Origin: Roridomyces roridus
Lineage: Eukaryota > Basidiomycota > Agaricomycetes > Agaricales > Mycenaceae
DNA length: 64,000 nt
Assembly (NCBI GenBank): GCA_029378245.1
Contig: JARKIF010000003.1
Span: forward strand, 2,046,001-2,110,000
Reading direction: 5' to 3'
In this document: positions 32,647-42,841 of the stretch, one piece after another
Position numbering within the stretch: position 1 is the stretch's first letter
Layout: every line of letters starts with the position of its first letter
Position numbers and translations under genes: made by a program
Notes under the pieces: model-generated
Seen by the model: the letters and a program-made list of their open reading frames with translations, nothing else
What the model was told of the DNA's origin: nothing
Database searches by the model: none

Positions 32647-33364
32647 CGCGAAAGGAGCTTTTGCCCGGCGCTTGCAGGCGCTGGGCTTGTGCGGTATTGG
32701 TTCCGATAGCACGGATTTGGGCTTCCGTCCGTGTCTGTACGTCTTGCTGGTAAGCTGATTCCCATTTGTGCGGTTGCCACGCTGATATGTCGAAATGGTT
32801 GCGGACCCATTCTCGCACGACCATATTGTGGTACAAACGGCATGCGCCGAAGTGAGTCGAGAACTCCGGGCGCGTCCGCAGCTGTTGGAAATGTGTCCGG
32901 AATTGCTGGGCGATGAGGGGCGCGTCCCTACGGGGCATGTAGTATTCCTCGATAGCTTGTACGAGCGTATCGCCGGCGAGGACGAAATCTACCGCCGTAA
33001 GCGCTACGTCACCAGCCCCGTCGTTTTGCAGTTCCTTGGATACGAGTATCCCATCGCGCATGAACAATCCTCTCTCCTCTTTTCCCGTCCTCTCCGCCGC
33101 CTGCCGGCATTTGTCTGGTGTTAGTTCTGACAGCCAAAACATCTTTCGCAGGCCCTCCTCAGCATTCTTACGGAATGCGTTCGGGACGACCAATGAGAAG
33201 GCCGGTAGAAGGACCTTCCTCGTCGGGTCGTCGCTGGGGACAGCCGTACCCGCCCACAGCGTGCTCTGCCTCTCGTTCGGTGGTTTTGCTGCTCGTGCAC
33301 CAGTCATGGGTGGAAGGGGGTGGAGGTAGTAATTGGCGCGCGGGGCGTTGGCACTGGTCTGCAT
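32291..33364 (-). CDS. Gag-like protein with CCHC knuckle and CCCH finger (right copy)
   Basis: 357 residues from the ATG at 33362-33364 (MQTSANAPRANYYLHPLP). The middle is helical (AIEEYYMPRRDAPLIAQQF; CRLYHNMVVREWVRNHFD), consistent with a capsid-like role. Near residue 275 there is a retroviral-type zinc knuckle, CMYCAGTDHASRQC (C-x2-C-x4-H-x4-C). It is followed by a CCCH motif (C-x8-C-x4-C-x3-H: CFRYNSNEGCSSGPCKFNH) and a last Cys/His cluster ending HSSQHCPSF. It starts 17 bp after the ORF1 stop. Role in RNA or cDNA packaging is inferred from the knuckle only. Confidence 0.75.
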   Translation of the reverse strand: MQTSANAPRANYYLHPLPPMTGARAAKPPNERQSTLWAGTAVPSDDPTRKVLLPAFSLVVPNAFRKNAEEGLRKMFWLSELTPDKCRQAAERTGKEERGLFMRDGILVSKELQNDGAGDVALTAVDFVLAGDTLVQAIEEYYMPRRDAPLIAQQFRTHFQQLRTRPEFSTHFGACRLYHNMVVREWVRNHFDISAWQPHKWESAYQQDVQTRTEAQIRAIGTNTAQAQRLQAPGKSSFRDGPFRDQFAPKSRNDAYGPTRQRQPPPTARADNRCMYCAGTDHASRQCQAQDGKWCIRGGAKGGFTPPVHGIRPCFRYNSNEGCSSGPCKFNHFCTLCGAGAPGYASPAHSSQHCPSF

Positions 33365-33381
33365 GCCTGCTTACATCTTAG

Positions 33382-34452
33382 TCAGTCTCTGCGGGAATGC
33401 GGGCCGCGACGAGGGAATGCGGTGGTAATGGCTTTATTGGAATGCGTATGGAATGCGTGGGAATGCGTATGGAATGCGGAATGCGTAAAGATTGCGTAGG
33501 GAATGCGTAGGCAGTGGTGCGAGATCCGACGCTCGGGTCTGCCGCATGATACGGGGCGTAGAGGAGGAAGTTCGGGCTTACCTTGTTGTTTCATTAGGTT
33601 TTGCATGGCCGTTGTTGTCGCTGAGCTGATCAACTGCTCCAGCTGCGACTTCGTGAGCGTGACGCGCTCCTCGCCGTCGTCGTGAGTGCTCCGAATGTCG
33701 TTCATCGGGGAGTCTTGCGCCCAGACGCCTGTGGGTGGGCGTATCGCTCGCGACGAGGTTGGGGATAGCGGGGGAAACTCTTCTTGGGCGGCCATGTTGG
33801 CGCTGAACGCGACGCGACGGCCGTGGTTTGTGCCTGCCGATGCCGAAGCGATCGCCGCGTCTGCGTCGTGCAGCGAGAGAGCTGGAAGTGGTACACTCTT
33901 GCGTGGTTTCTTGGGCAGTCGTTGTGGTGTGGCATTCTGGCCGGGAGTCCGCTGTTGCTGTGTTCTCTTCCTGGTGCTAGCAGTGCCGGGTGTGGTCGTC
34001 CCAGCAGCCGATCGCGACCTGGCCCTCTGTCGTCCCTTGGCTTTCCGAGTAGAGTCGGCAAGCGGGGAGGATGCCGCAATGCTGGGTTGTGTCATCGGGG
34101 ACGATTGAGCGTCGCCCTGCCTCGGTCCTGTTTCCTCCATGTCGCTGTCCGACTGTAGGGCCTGTTGTTGGGACGGGTGGTTGCTCGTCTCGCTCGCTGG
34201 CTGCCTGTCTTCCTCTTCCTCCTCTTCGTCTTCCTCGTCATCCTCCTCTTCTTCCGCTATTGTCTCTGTCCCGCCACCTCTGGCCACCGACGGAGCGGGT
34301 GTCCGTCCCGTTTGAGCCTTCCCTCCGCGGGGGGTCCCTCTCGGCCGGCGAGCCGTGGCTGCGGCGGGTATACGCTGGTTCATGAGTCTGCTTTGCTGGG
34401 TGATTTTGGTCGTCGCTAGCGTCTTGGCGGCTCGCGCTGGTGTCTCTGCCAT
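33382..34452 (-). CDS. ORF1 of Ngaro-type element, acidic/basic disordered protein
   Basis: 356 residues from the ATG at 34450-34452 (MAETPARAAKTLATTKITQQ), the first ORF after terminal repeat A1. The N-terminus is basic and Ala/Thr-rich. A strongly acidic block (EEEEDDEEDEEEEEEDR) follows, then Ser/Thr/Gln-rich sequence and basic patches (KKPRKSVPLP). A helix-like segment carries RVTLTKSQLEQLISSATT. The last 50 residues are encoded by GGAATGCG-type repeats and read as His/Phe/Thr-rich repeats. No family recognised. It may be a first gag-like protein or a nucleic-acid chaperone. Absent from the left copy. Confidence 0.6.
   Translation of the reverse strand: MAETPARAAKTLATTKITQQSRLMNQRIPAAATARRPRGTPRGGKAQTGRTPAPSVARGGGTETIAEEEEDDEEDEEEEEEDRQPASETSNHPSQQQALQSDSDMEETGPRQGDAQSSPMTQPSIAASSPLADSTRKAKGRQRARSRSAAGTTTPGTASTRKRTQQQRTPGQNATPQRLPKKPRKSVPLPALSLHDADAAIASASAGTNHGRRVAFSANMAAQEEFPPLSPTSSRAIRPPTGVWAQDSPMNDIRSTHDDGEERVTLTKSQLEQLISSATTTAMQNLMKQQGKPELPPLRPVSCGRPERRISHHCLRIPYAIFTHSAFHTHSHAFHTHSNKAITTAFPRRGPHSRRD
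33405..33515. repeat. GGAATGCG-based short tandem repeats in ORF1 3' end
   Basis: About ten occurrences of ggaatgcg or gaatgcgta, irregularly spaced (ggaatgcgtatggaatgcg). They lie in the C-terminal coding part of ORF1 and look like slippage-expanded sequence. Confidence 0.8.
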
Positions 34453-34471
34453 TTCCGTGTATGTTGAGGGA

Positions 34472-34636
34472 ACGAAAAACTAAATCTTGCTATGCAGCTG
34501 GAGAACACGAGCGCCGAGTCGGTGTAGTCGCGACCAACACGCGAATGCTTTGTTTGGTCGCTGCCGCGCTCGTGCCGGCCTCCTGCAAGAAACACTACAT
34601 CCACGGCTCGTGCCTCGCGAGTGGATCCGTGCTTTT
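34472..34636 (-). repeat. 5' terminal repeat A1 of the right copy
   Basis: 165 bp identical to both A2 repeats. The terminal bases read AAAAGCACGG on the minus strand. It borders host sequence GGCATC (34637) directly. Confidence 0.9.
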
Positions 34637-34708
34637 GGCATCAATCACTCAAGAGTATCTTCTTCTCCGACGCGCTGCATGTCTGGGCACTGGTACGCGG
34701 CACAGGGC
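34637..34708 (+). repeat. 72-bp direct repeat, right copy (functional SCC2 leader)
   Basis: Identical to 24700-24771. This copy continues into SCC2 without a break: ATG at 34679, [20 protein letters not shown]. It keeps only 42 bp of host leader before the ATG. Confidence 0.93.
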
Positions 34709-37700
34709 TCGTCCCACACGGCGGATCAACAAGCTCCCGACGCCGTCCAGGAAGGCCACGCCATGCTTGCCATATACCCCATGCCATCAGCGAACCAATC
34801 CACGCACGGTGTGTCCACCCCCTGCCTCGCGATCTAAACGCGTGTATCTCACTCTGTAAGCAGTTGCTCGACATTTGGGCAGCCTCACCATTAGTGGCGC
34901 CCCTTCATCGGCCCTGCAGCCGCAGTATTACGCGGCATACCCCCAGGGCAACCCACCACCTTACTCAGAGTATGCCCAGGACGTCGATTATCTCGCGTCA
35001 TCGCAGGCCAATGACTCTGGATACTGGGAGAGCGCAAGAAACGAGGCTTCTGCCATGATTTCGCAGCAGCGGCAGGATGATTCGTACGTCTGCTATCCCG
35101 AGTTTTTGTGCAGGCGCTCACTTCACTCAGCTCCTATCAGTATCCTAATACCTATTCGCCTACTAACGCCCAGCTCTCCACGTTTCGCACCAACCCTTTC
35201 GCACAGGGAATCTTGCAGAGGGCGAATCCTGCTACGTCTTACCCAACTCCTCCGCCCCCCTCTACCTCGTCGTCCACGTCGTCGCTCGCGTATGCGTTGG
35301 GTCCGCCACCAAGCCAGCAACAGCAGCAGGTTCACAAGCCACAGAATTCGCCTGCGTTCTTCGACCAATTCTTAGCCGAGAAAGTCACGCGTCAGACTCG
35401 CAAGGTCGAGGAGCAGCGCCCGCAATCTGCTGCTTCGCCTCAGAAAATGGCCATGGCCGGTGGGCGCCCAAAGACGCCGCCGGCACAGAGAAAAGTGCTG
35501 TCGGAGGAAAGCCCAGATCCACTTGCCATTGCCTTGAACGCCCCCGCATCCGCGCTTACACCGCGCAAGCGCAAATCGGACAGCCAGCTTGCTTCGCCTA
35601 CGGTCAAGCGTTTCCACTCCCCCAACCCGACATCAGTCCCCGTCACACCTAGCACCACCTCCAAATCGCGTACGAGTGCTTTATCGACGCCGAGCTCCTC
35701 CTTCTCCACGCCATCCCGGGTGCTAAAGATGGCCTATGTCGAACTTCCTGCCAAATCCTGGAAGGTCAATACACCTTCCAAGCTGCGTACACCGCAGTCC
35801 CCGGATGAGCTTGATGGGTTTGGGTCTGACGATGACAGCCCACGGCGCCCTTCCGGCGTTGGCAGAGTCACTTCTGGTCGTCGCACGGGGGATCGAGACG
35901 ACCGCCTCCCTCTTGAAAAGTTTACGACATTGCTGGAGGATGCGTTCGAGGCGGAGGACTCTCTGCCTCCTGACGTGGACCTGAGCTCTCTCCCGGCCGA
36001 GTACTTTTCTGCGTCGACAACGGTGGATTGCTCGCGCCCCCTTTTGCAGCCGACCTTGGTGCGGAAGTTGACCAAGTATATCTCGCAGGTTGTGCATCCG
36101 GGCAAGTGGGTGAGGACGGTGGGGAATACCCCTCGTCCGGCGAAGGATAAGGCGCTTGGAGACGTGGATACAGCGCTGCTGTCGAGGTTTCTGAAGACTT
36201 TGGAGAGGAGTATCAAGGCCGGGGAGGATCTTGATCCGTTTGCTGGCCCACCTGCGTCTACTGCGCCTCCACCAGGGAGCGCCCCATCTTCTCCGAAAAA
36301 GCAGGCTACAACGAAGAAGGCAGTCAAGGGGAAGAGGCGCCGGTCCAAATCACGTAGTGGAGACGAGGCAGAGCCGGACGAGATGGATGTTGAGAATGGC
36401 GCGAATGGCAATGCAGAGCCGGCGACGCTGACGGATGAGGACCACGCCAAGGTTTCGAGGTTGCTGGAGACGGTCAGGGACAGTGTTGTTGCAGCGGAAT
36501 GCTGCGTGGCGTTGTTGGGCGCAGGGAGGCTCACCAAGCAGGTGCGTACTACGCGGTTTCATGACCATATATTCACATTTTTCATAGTTGTACTCAGAGG
36601 AGCTGATTACGGCGTGTATGAGCACGGTGAAGAACCAGCTCACGAAGGTCATATACCCATTCGTTGAGGCCTCGGCCGGTGCGATGACTGGCAGCGCGAT
36701 GCTGCAGCATGTGCTGCGGCAGGGCTCTCATCGTCACGTTCTCAGTGAGACCTTCCAATCGCTGTCGGCCATCCTCCCGCTTCTGAGCAAACTCGTCAAC
36801 GCCGAGGCTGTGGCCATGTCCGATGCAATCATAATTCAGGCGGTTTATATTGCAATCGGCCCATTCTTCGTGACCGATGCGGGAGAGGAGGGCGGGGGTG
36901 GGAAGAAGGAGAAGGAGAGCGCGGTCATCAGGACATTTGGGAAGAGTGCGATGCGTGGACTGAGGTTGGATGCGTTGTCGTTGATCCGTGCTGTGCGTTT
37001 CTGGCGTCTTGTTCCTTTTTTGCAGATGGCTAACGAGAAACAGATTTTCGCGAATCACGATGACCAGAGGGAGTGGATCATTGAGGAGATTCTTACTTCT
37101 CTCATCAAGCTTTCGGATACTAAGCAGAAGGCAGGCCAGTTTCGGTGTGTCCAATTCTCGATCTCTTGCATTCTACTGACGCATGTAGGCTTCGGGACGG
37201 CCGTTCAATTCGCACAGTGTCGGCACTCCTCCTCCAACTTGTGCAGACGTCTGCGCATGATGTCCGTATTACTGCGCAGACTATTGCCAAGGATCGACAA
37301 AACAAGATTGCGTTGCGAAGGCAGGAGAGCTTTGTCGACAGTCAGAGTCAGAACCAAGCTGAAGAAGAGTTGTTGGACGATCAAGACTTAGCTGTTTGTC
37401 CTTGTTTGTCACTGACCAGTATTCGCTCTTACCTTTTTCTGCAGGAGATACGGTTGTACAAGAACGGACTTGATTCTGCCACCAAGGCTGCGAAAAAGAT
37501 TGTGATATTCCTTACACAGCGGTGGGTGGTCTCATGTCCGCGGAGGCGATTGGCTGATGTTTTCAAGGTCTGGGAAAGGAAAGGTCACGAAGAACACCAA
37601 CGAGGCCGAGTATCGTGCAATCTTTGATAATCTGATATCCGACTTGTTGGCCGTACTTTATTGGCCAGAGTATCCGGCTGCGAGTCTCTTGTTGGGCATT

Positions 37701-40700
37701 GCTTCCAAGTTTATGGCAAGTTGACTTCTTTCTGGTTCCTGGCGGGAGACTCAAGCTACCTAGCTATCTTCTTTGGACGACGTAAAGACCAGCCAAACGG
37801 ATAGTAATGCTGCCAAGACGATGGCTCTGGATCATCTCGGTGTTATTGCTGCCCGCATCCGTTCCAGTATGCTGAAATTCCAACCCGGTACTGGTGATTC
37901 GGTGCCCAAGAAGCCATTGAAACCGTTGGACGAGGTGAGTTTTTCGACTGCGGGCTGGTTGCCGACCACCCACCTTGTTAGATTGTGCACAAGCTGGATT
38001 CCAAGCGTCTCGACAGGCTTCTGGAGAACCATCAAGAAGTCGCAGCTCACCTTATCAAGCGATCGTCGGAAGACCAGGCTTATCATGTGTGTTCCACCTC
38101 TTTGTTGGGAATTGCGAAACTTAATCGGATGTACAGAGTGCCCGCGAGCTGGCCGCTGCCAATCTGGGCCAGGAACTTGCCGTCGCCCTTGAGCGTCTCA
38201 ATATTTCACTTTCACATCCAGATGAAGATGAAGAACTCAACATCTGTGACACCGGCAACCTTTTGCCTTTTGCACAGAAAGTCAAGAAGGCGATGCAAAA
38301 CGTCTGGAAAGACCAAACGAGAGATGTCTTTGACATTGGGTGCGCTATTGCCCGCACTGGCAGATCATGGAACTGACTGGAATCATCTAGCTCTCAGGAA
38401 GAAGCGGCACGTGTAGATCGGGTGGCGGAGGAGATCGGCACGATCCAGACGTTAAGAAACTCTTTCCAGCCAATATTGGGCGCCATCCTGGGAGCCCTCG
38501 ACGCTCCGCCCATTTTCATGCGTACCAAGGCGCTGCGTGCGCTGGGTCAGATCGTCACCAGCGACCCCACGATCCTTGCTGAGGTAAGCGCCATCTCTCA
38601 GAAGTCGTTCAATCTAAACACGCTTTCGCAGCCAAATGTACGCCGCGCTATCGAGAGTCATCTCCTTGATAGTTCCCCTGCTGTACGAGACGCCGCCGTC
38701 GAACTCATTGGAAAATACATGATCGACTCGCCCGAGGTCGCTGGTGATTATTACAACAAGATCGCCGACCGTATGGCGGTAGGTTTGGTCTTGTGTGCAA
38801 CAATGGAATAACCGACTGACGTTGACTAGGACACCGGCTTGAGCGTCAGGAAGCGCGTCATCAAACTTCTCAAGTCCTTTTATGCAGTGACGGACGACAA
38901 CGAACGGAAAATCGACATTGCCGTGCGTCTTGTCCTGCGGAAGGCGGACGAAGACGAGACCGTCAAGGACCTCGCTATCAAGACGCTCGAGGACCTCTGG
39001 TTCCCCAATACTCCTCAGTCTGCGTTGAAAACCCGTGATAAAACGGCTACGCCAGATAAAAGTGTGCTGGTTTCCAAAGTTGCTGTGATCGTGGGGGCTT
39101 GTGGACACTTCAACGATCGCCAGTCTCCGCTAGAGGGTATTTTGCACCAAATAATCTCGGACAAACATGGGAACGAAGCGACCAATTTGCACGCCCGTTA
39201 TTCCGAGATTTGCGAGGTGTTGATTGAAGGTCTCGTCGATGCGTCTGATGCTCGCTTTGTAAGTCGCAAAAACACAACACGTCTCAATACTGATCGATGT
39301 GCAGACGCTCATCAACTGCCTTAAAACCATACATCTCTTTACCGCCTCGTATCCCGCCATATTGTCTGGTTCCAACGCGACCACTCTTTTACCCTACCTG
39401 CAGAAAACCGCGACGACGGTGATTGCCTTGAACATCCTCTATATGTGTTTACTTACTCCTCCCTCAGGCGGAAGACCAACTGACAAATGATTATCTCTTG
39501 AAGATTTTCAGAGTCTCGATTCCTCATATGCCGAGGACGGCCATCAAGTTTGCACAGGAGCTTCAAGCGACTCTTCAGCCCATGATCCTGAAGCCTCCTA
39601 CTAACAACCTCTTCAATGCGCTACAAGAAACAGTCTCTTGTATATGCACCGTCGTCCAATGTCTCACCCATGACTTTTTGCCCCTCGTGGGCTTGCTCAA
39701 GTCGTTAAACAGCAAGTTATCTCACTGTTCAAGGTCTTGGTGGCTCATCTGGATTTAGCCCGTCTTCAGAACAGCCTGAGATCACTTGCAGCTGGCCAGC
39801 AGTCCGAGACCCGCAGTCTCATCGTGGTGATCATCATCGTCTCCTTGCTGGGTGAAAACTGCGATTTTGAGCGAGTTCGACGGGAAACTCCCGGTATGTC
39901 ACTTCTATTTGTTTGCGTTACTTTGACTCAATTGTGCAGCTGCTGTGACTGACTTGAATGCCATCACTGGCCCAGTGAGTTTCTTTTTCCTCTCCAGAGT
40001 CGCAATTGACACGCCGCAGCGACCGGTCATTGAGCACATCTATGTCACCCTTCTGGGGATTTACCAGAAAACCTCGGATTCTCCGCTTCGGGCATGTATC
40101 CTGCGGTGTCTAGGCTTCTTGTTCCGAGCGCAACCGTCTTTGATGACAATGCCTTACTCGTCTGATATCATGGACGAGGTCTTTTCCTCTCCTGATCAAG
40201 AAAAGCGTGGGCAACTGCTCAAGATCATCCAAGATTTTTTGTTCTCGGAAGCGGCCAAGCATTCAGCGAAACAAAAGGGTACGCATGTTTCGTGTGCAAT
40301 TGGCATTTGTTGATATTCATTCAAGATTCCAATGCCTCGAAAGGGAAACCAAAATCCACAGATGTCAACATGGATGAGCTCGTCGGCAATACAGATGGTT
40401 TTGCTGACTCGGGGTATGCTTGTCGTTAGTTTGGTGGGAGCGGACACTGACATACATGTCAACAGCGTCAGTTCAGCTATCGTGCAGCGCTACCTCGATC
40501 ACATTCTCAAGGCGGCGTTGTCACCACATCCCCTAATCCAGTCGACGGCCATTGATATCTTGACCTTTACGATCAAGCAGGGCTTGGCTCATCCGCTGCA
40601 GTCTTTCCCGACCATCGTTGCCCTTGAAACGAGCTCTGTCGCCAACCTGTCCAATCGAGCTAGTTCGTTGCACTCGATCTTGCACAACAAGCACGCGTCG

Positions 40701-41555
40701 CTCTTGAACTCGCGATATGTACAGAGTGCGCGAACATCGTTTGACTACCAGCGGAGGATCAGTGCAGAAGGCGTTGTTGAAGGCGAGTGTCATTCTCTCT
40801 CTATCTTTACATCTCATTAACCTAGAGACAGGTTATCGCATGGTGCCAATGCCCATCGCTTTGCTCCAGCGGTGGTATTCCCTTGTCCGAGAGAAGCGGC
40901 CGACGCGGCAAGAGTTCTTAAAGTCGCTGGTCAAAGTCTTCCACTTGACCGGCCAGGACAGCGCCACTCAGGACGAGGTCGATTTTGTGCGATACATGGC
41001 CGAGAACTTTGCGTCCTTTGATTACAAGACGCAAGAGGAGGTGATCACTGTCATCAAGGACTTGACCGTCGTTCTATCGACCGATGGAACGCGACTGCTC
41101 GAGGCTATTTCGCCGTCACATTTGTTGTCGCATTTGCGTGGGCCAGCGCCGGAGAGCATGGACGTGGATGAGGTGCCGCCAGCAGCCGAAGTTGGGCCGG
41201 ACATGTGCCCGTTGATGCGTGCTTCGGTTATCATCGGGATGGTGATGCTACTGAAGGCGCACCTCAAGAACTTGTACTCGTTGTCTGAAGAGTGCGTTTA
41301 CTGCCTTTTTTTTATTTGGACTCGGCTGATGCCTTTTTTCACAGCAAATGCGCCAAATTTGTGGTCGGCAAGAAGAGCGCTGTTGGGGACAAGCCTGCGA
41401 CGAGAAAGAACGACAAGGGTATCTCGTGGTCGCGGCTTCCGTATGCGACTGCGCCGATACTGACGTCCCAGGATGCTGATGCGCAAAAGGCGCGGTTCAT
41501 CGAGGTTTGGAACGAGGATGGCGTCTCGGCTGAGCCTGAAGATGACTTTGCTTGA
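34679..41555 (+). CDS. SCC2: Cohesin loader Scc2/Mis4/NIPBL
   Basis: With Scc4, Scc2 loads cohesin onto chromatin. The Coprinopsis orthologue is known as rad9. The start is ATG 34679, or possibly 34763 ([12 protein letters not shown]). A 55-nt intron then leads to [17 protein letters not shown]. The N-terminus is disordered (Pro/Ser/Gln). HEAT-repeat signatures follow: [20 protein letters not shown]; the loader block [36 protein letters not shown]; and [18 protein letters not shown], the same order as in NIPBL. It ends SAEPEDDFA with TGA at 41553-41555. Roughly 20 introns are needed and not all were placed. The gene's former promoter is about 9.9 kb upstream, beyond the transposon block. Confidence 0.88.
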
Positions 41556-41671
41556 CGCTTGCTTTCGCTTTGCTATTTTTTCCGGTTAACTTATCACCTC
41601 CGCATTTGTTGTACAGCTCTATAGAATCATTATAGCAGTAATAGATACAATACATACAACTTCTAAGTAAA

Positions 41672-42731
41672 TCATGGTCTGCTTACTGCTCCGTCGACGA
41701 AGAGTGCAGGACCCTTTGGGAGCTCTCCGCCGCCAAGCGCCTCCTTGGTCACGTCATCTAAATTGGGCTCGGAGAAAAAGGACCACTCGAGGGTGCCGCC
41801 GTACTGCTTGGGCAGATTCTCCGCGTCGATGAGCGTGAGCAGTGTCTCTGCGGGGTTCTTGCCAAGAATGTGAATCTTGTTCCTCGTCCCTTGGTCGAAC
41901 CACCCTTTGATCCAGCCCCAGATGGTGGGAAAGAACGCGGGGGCGTTGACGACTGCGATGGTGCTTAGGGTTTCGGGGTAGTTTGCTGTGGCCAGCTTTG
42001 CCGATTCGGCGAGGTGGCCGCGGAGGGACCACATTGAGCCTAGGGAGATGTTCTGCAGGTCGATGATGGTTACGACGCAGGAGATGGGCGTCGGGTGAGT
42101 GGGGTGAGGGAGGTGCGTGCAAAGCGGGAAGATGAATCGCGTCATGAGTTCATAGAGGGCAATACTGGACTTTTGTGAGTTGAATAGATTTGGACTGAGG
42201 TGGGGAACGCACATTCTTTGATATTTTCGTGATTGAGGGACTGCATTCAGCTCTTTCTGGATTTTCGAGTCCATCGAGGCGAGGTGGTAGACATAAACTG
42301 GCATGCCATTCTGCCGTCGTTCATCATCAACGTTACCGACAAAGTCAAAGCGTCATTCACCTTGTCACGCCGACCCGTCCACCGAGGGTAATACCGCCGA
42401 CTGTTCTCAAATTCATCGGCATCGAATGTGGAGTACAGGTCCACAACATCGTTTTTGCGCCGCCAGGCCTCGGCGTCAGAGAATTGCTTTAGTGCGGCAG
42501 TGGTATCCCAGCCCCGAGCTCGCAGGAAGCGGCTGTTGACCGAATGAGCTATGGGCGTTCACGATGCTTGACGCAACGCACGCACAGCAGGGTCGCGTCG
42601 TCCGTGGTAGGACTTGCGGCGTCGTAGAGTTTGGCGTCAGTGAGTGCGGCCTTGAAGGCGATGAGAGCAGATTCTTGGGAAGGTGTGAGGTGGCCTAGGT
42701 GGCCAGCAAAGAGGTCGAACGAGTCGGACAT
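41672..42731 (-). CDS. CRAL-TRIO (Sec14-like) lipid-transfer protein
   Basis: Sec14-like proteins exchange phosphatidylinositol and other lipids between membranes. The ATG at 42729-42731 gives MSDSFDLFAGHLGHLTPSQE. The CRAL-TRIO N-terminal helical part contains RARGWDTTAALKQFSDAE, and the lipid-binding domain contains PVYVYHLASMDSKIQKELN, TIIDLQNISLGSMWSL, YPETLSTIAVVNAPAFFPTI and KNPAETLLTLIDAENLPKQY with the final GGTLEW. The stop is at 41672-41674. About three introns. Length near 300 residues is normal. Convergent with SCC2 (117 bp between stops). The exact lipid ligand cannot be read from the sequence. Confidence 0.88.
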
Positions 42732-42841
42732 GAGGGTTACTTGCAAGGAGATCCGACCTCCGAGCCGCCGCGCACGTTCTGACGCGGTCAGAGATTTGAT
42801 ACAGACGCGACGCGTTTCACGCGACTTGGTATTCAAATTAC

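Larger units (their letters stand above)
24856..33081. repeat. Giant palindrome: 4,098-bp inverted repeat, 30-bp spacer
   Basis: Left arm 24856-28953, spacer 28954-28983, right arm 28984-33081. Position x pairs with 57937 minus x over the whole length. Every ORF and antisense frame in one arm has an identical partner at the mirrored position, so the arms appear identical or nearly so, with no net indels. Homology stops at 24856/33081, where the left copy meets the 51-bp inverted host piece. Confidence 0.93.
28984..34636 (-). mobile_element. Ngaro-type YR retrotransposon, right copy, complete 5' end
   Basis: Reading on the minus strand: A1 (34636-34472), ORF1 (34452-33382), gag-like ORF2 (33364-32291), RT-RNase H (32646-30631), tyrosine recombinase (30555-29464), B1 (29373-29248), A2 (29247-29083), and a 24-bp B2 stub ending at the palindrome centre. 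All four ORFs are open. Only the B2 end is lost. It sits 42 bp before the SCC2 start codon, in the opposite orientation. Confidence 0.9.

Noticed and set aside
24856..34636. LTR (Gypsy/Copia) retrotransposon or Crypton
   Set aside because: No LTRs, protease or DDE integrase, so not an LTR element. The intact RT-RNase H excludes a Crypton.
24700..34708. 72-bp direct repeats as a target-site duplication
   Set aside because: Tyrosine-recombinase elements do not make such duplications, and the inverted junction fragment shows integration at a 3-bp core. The repeat is better explained by a later rearrangement or allele joining.
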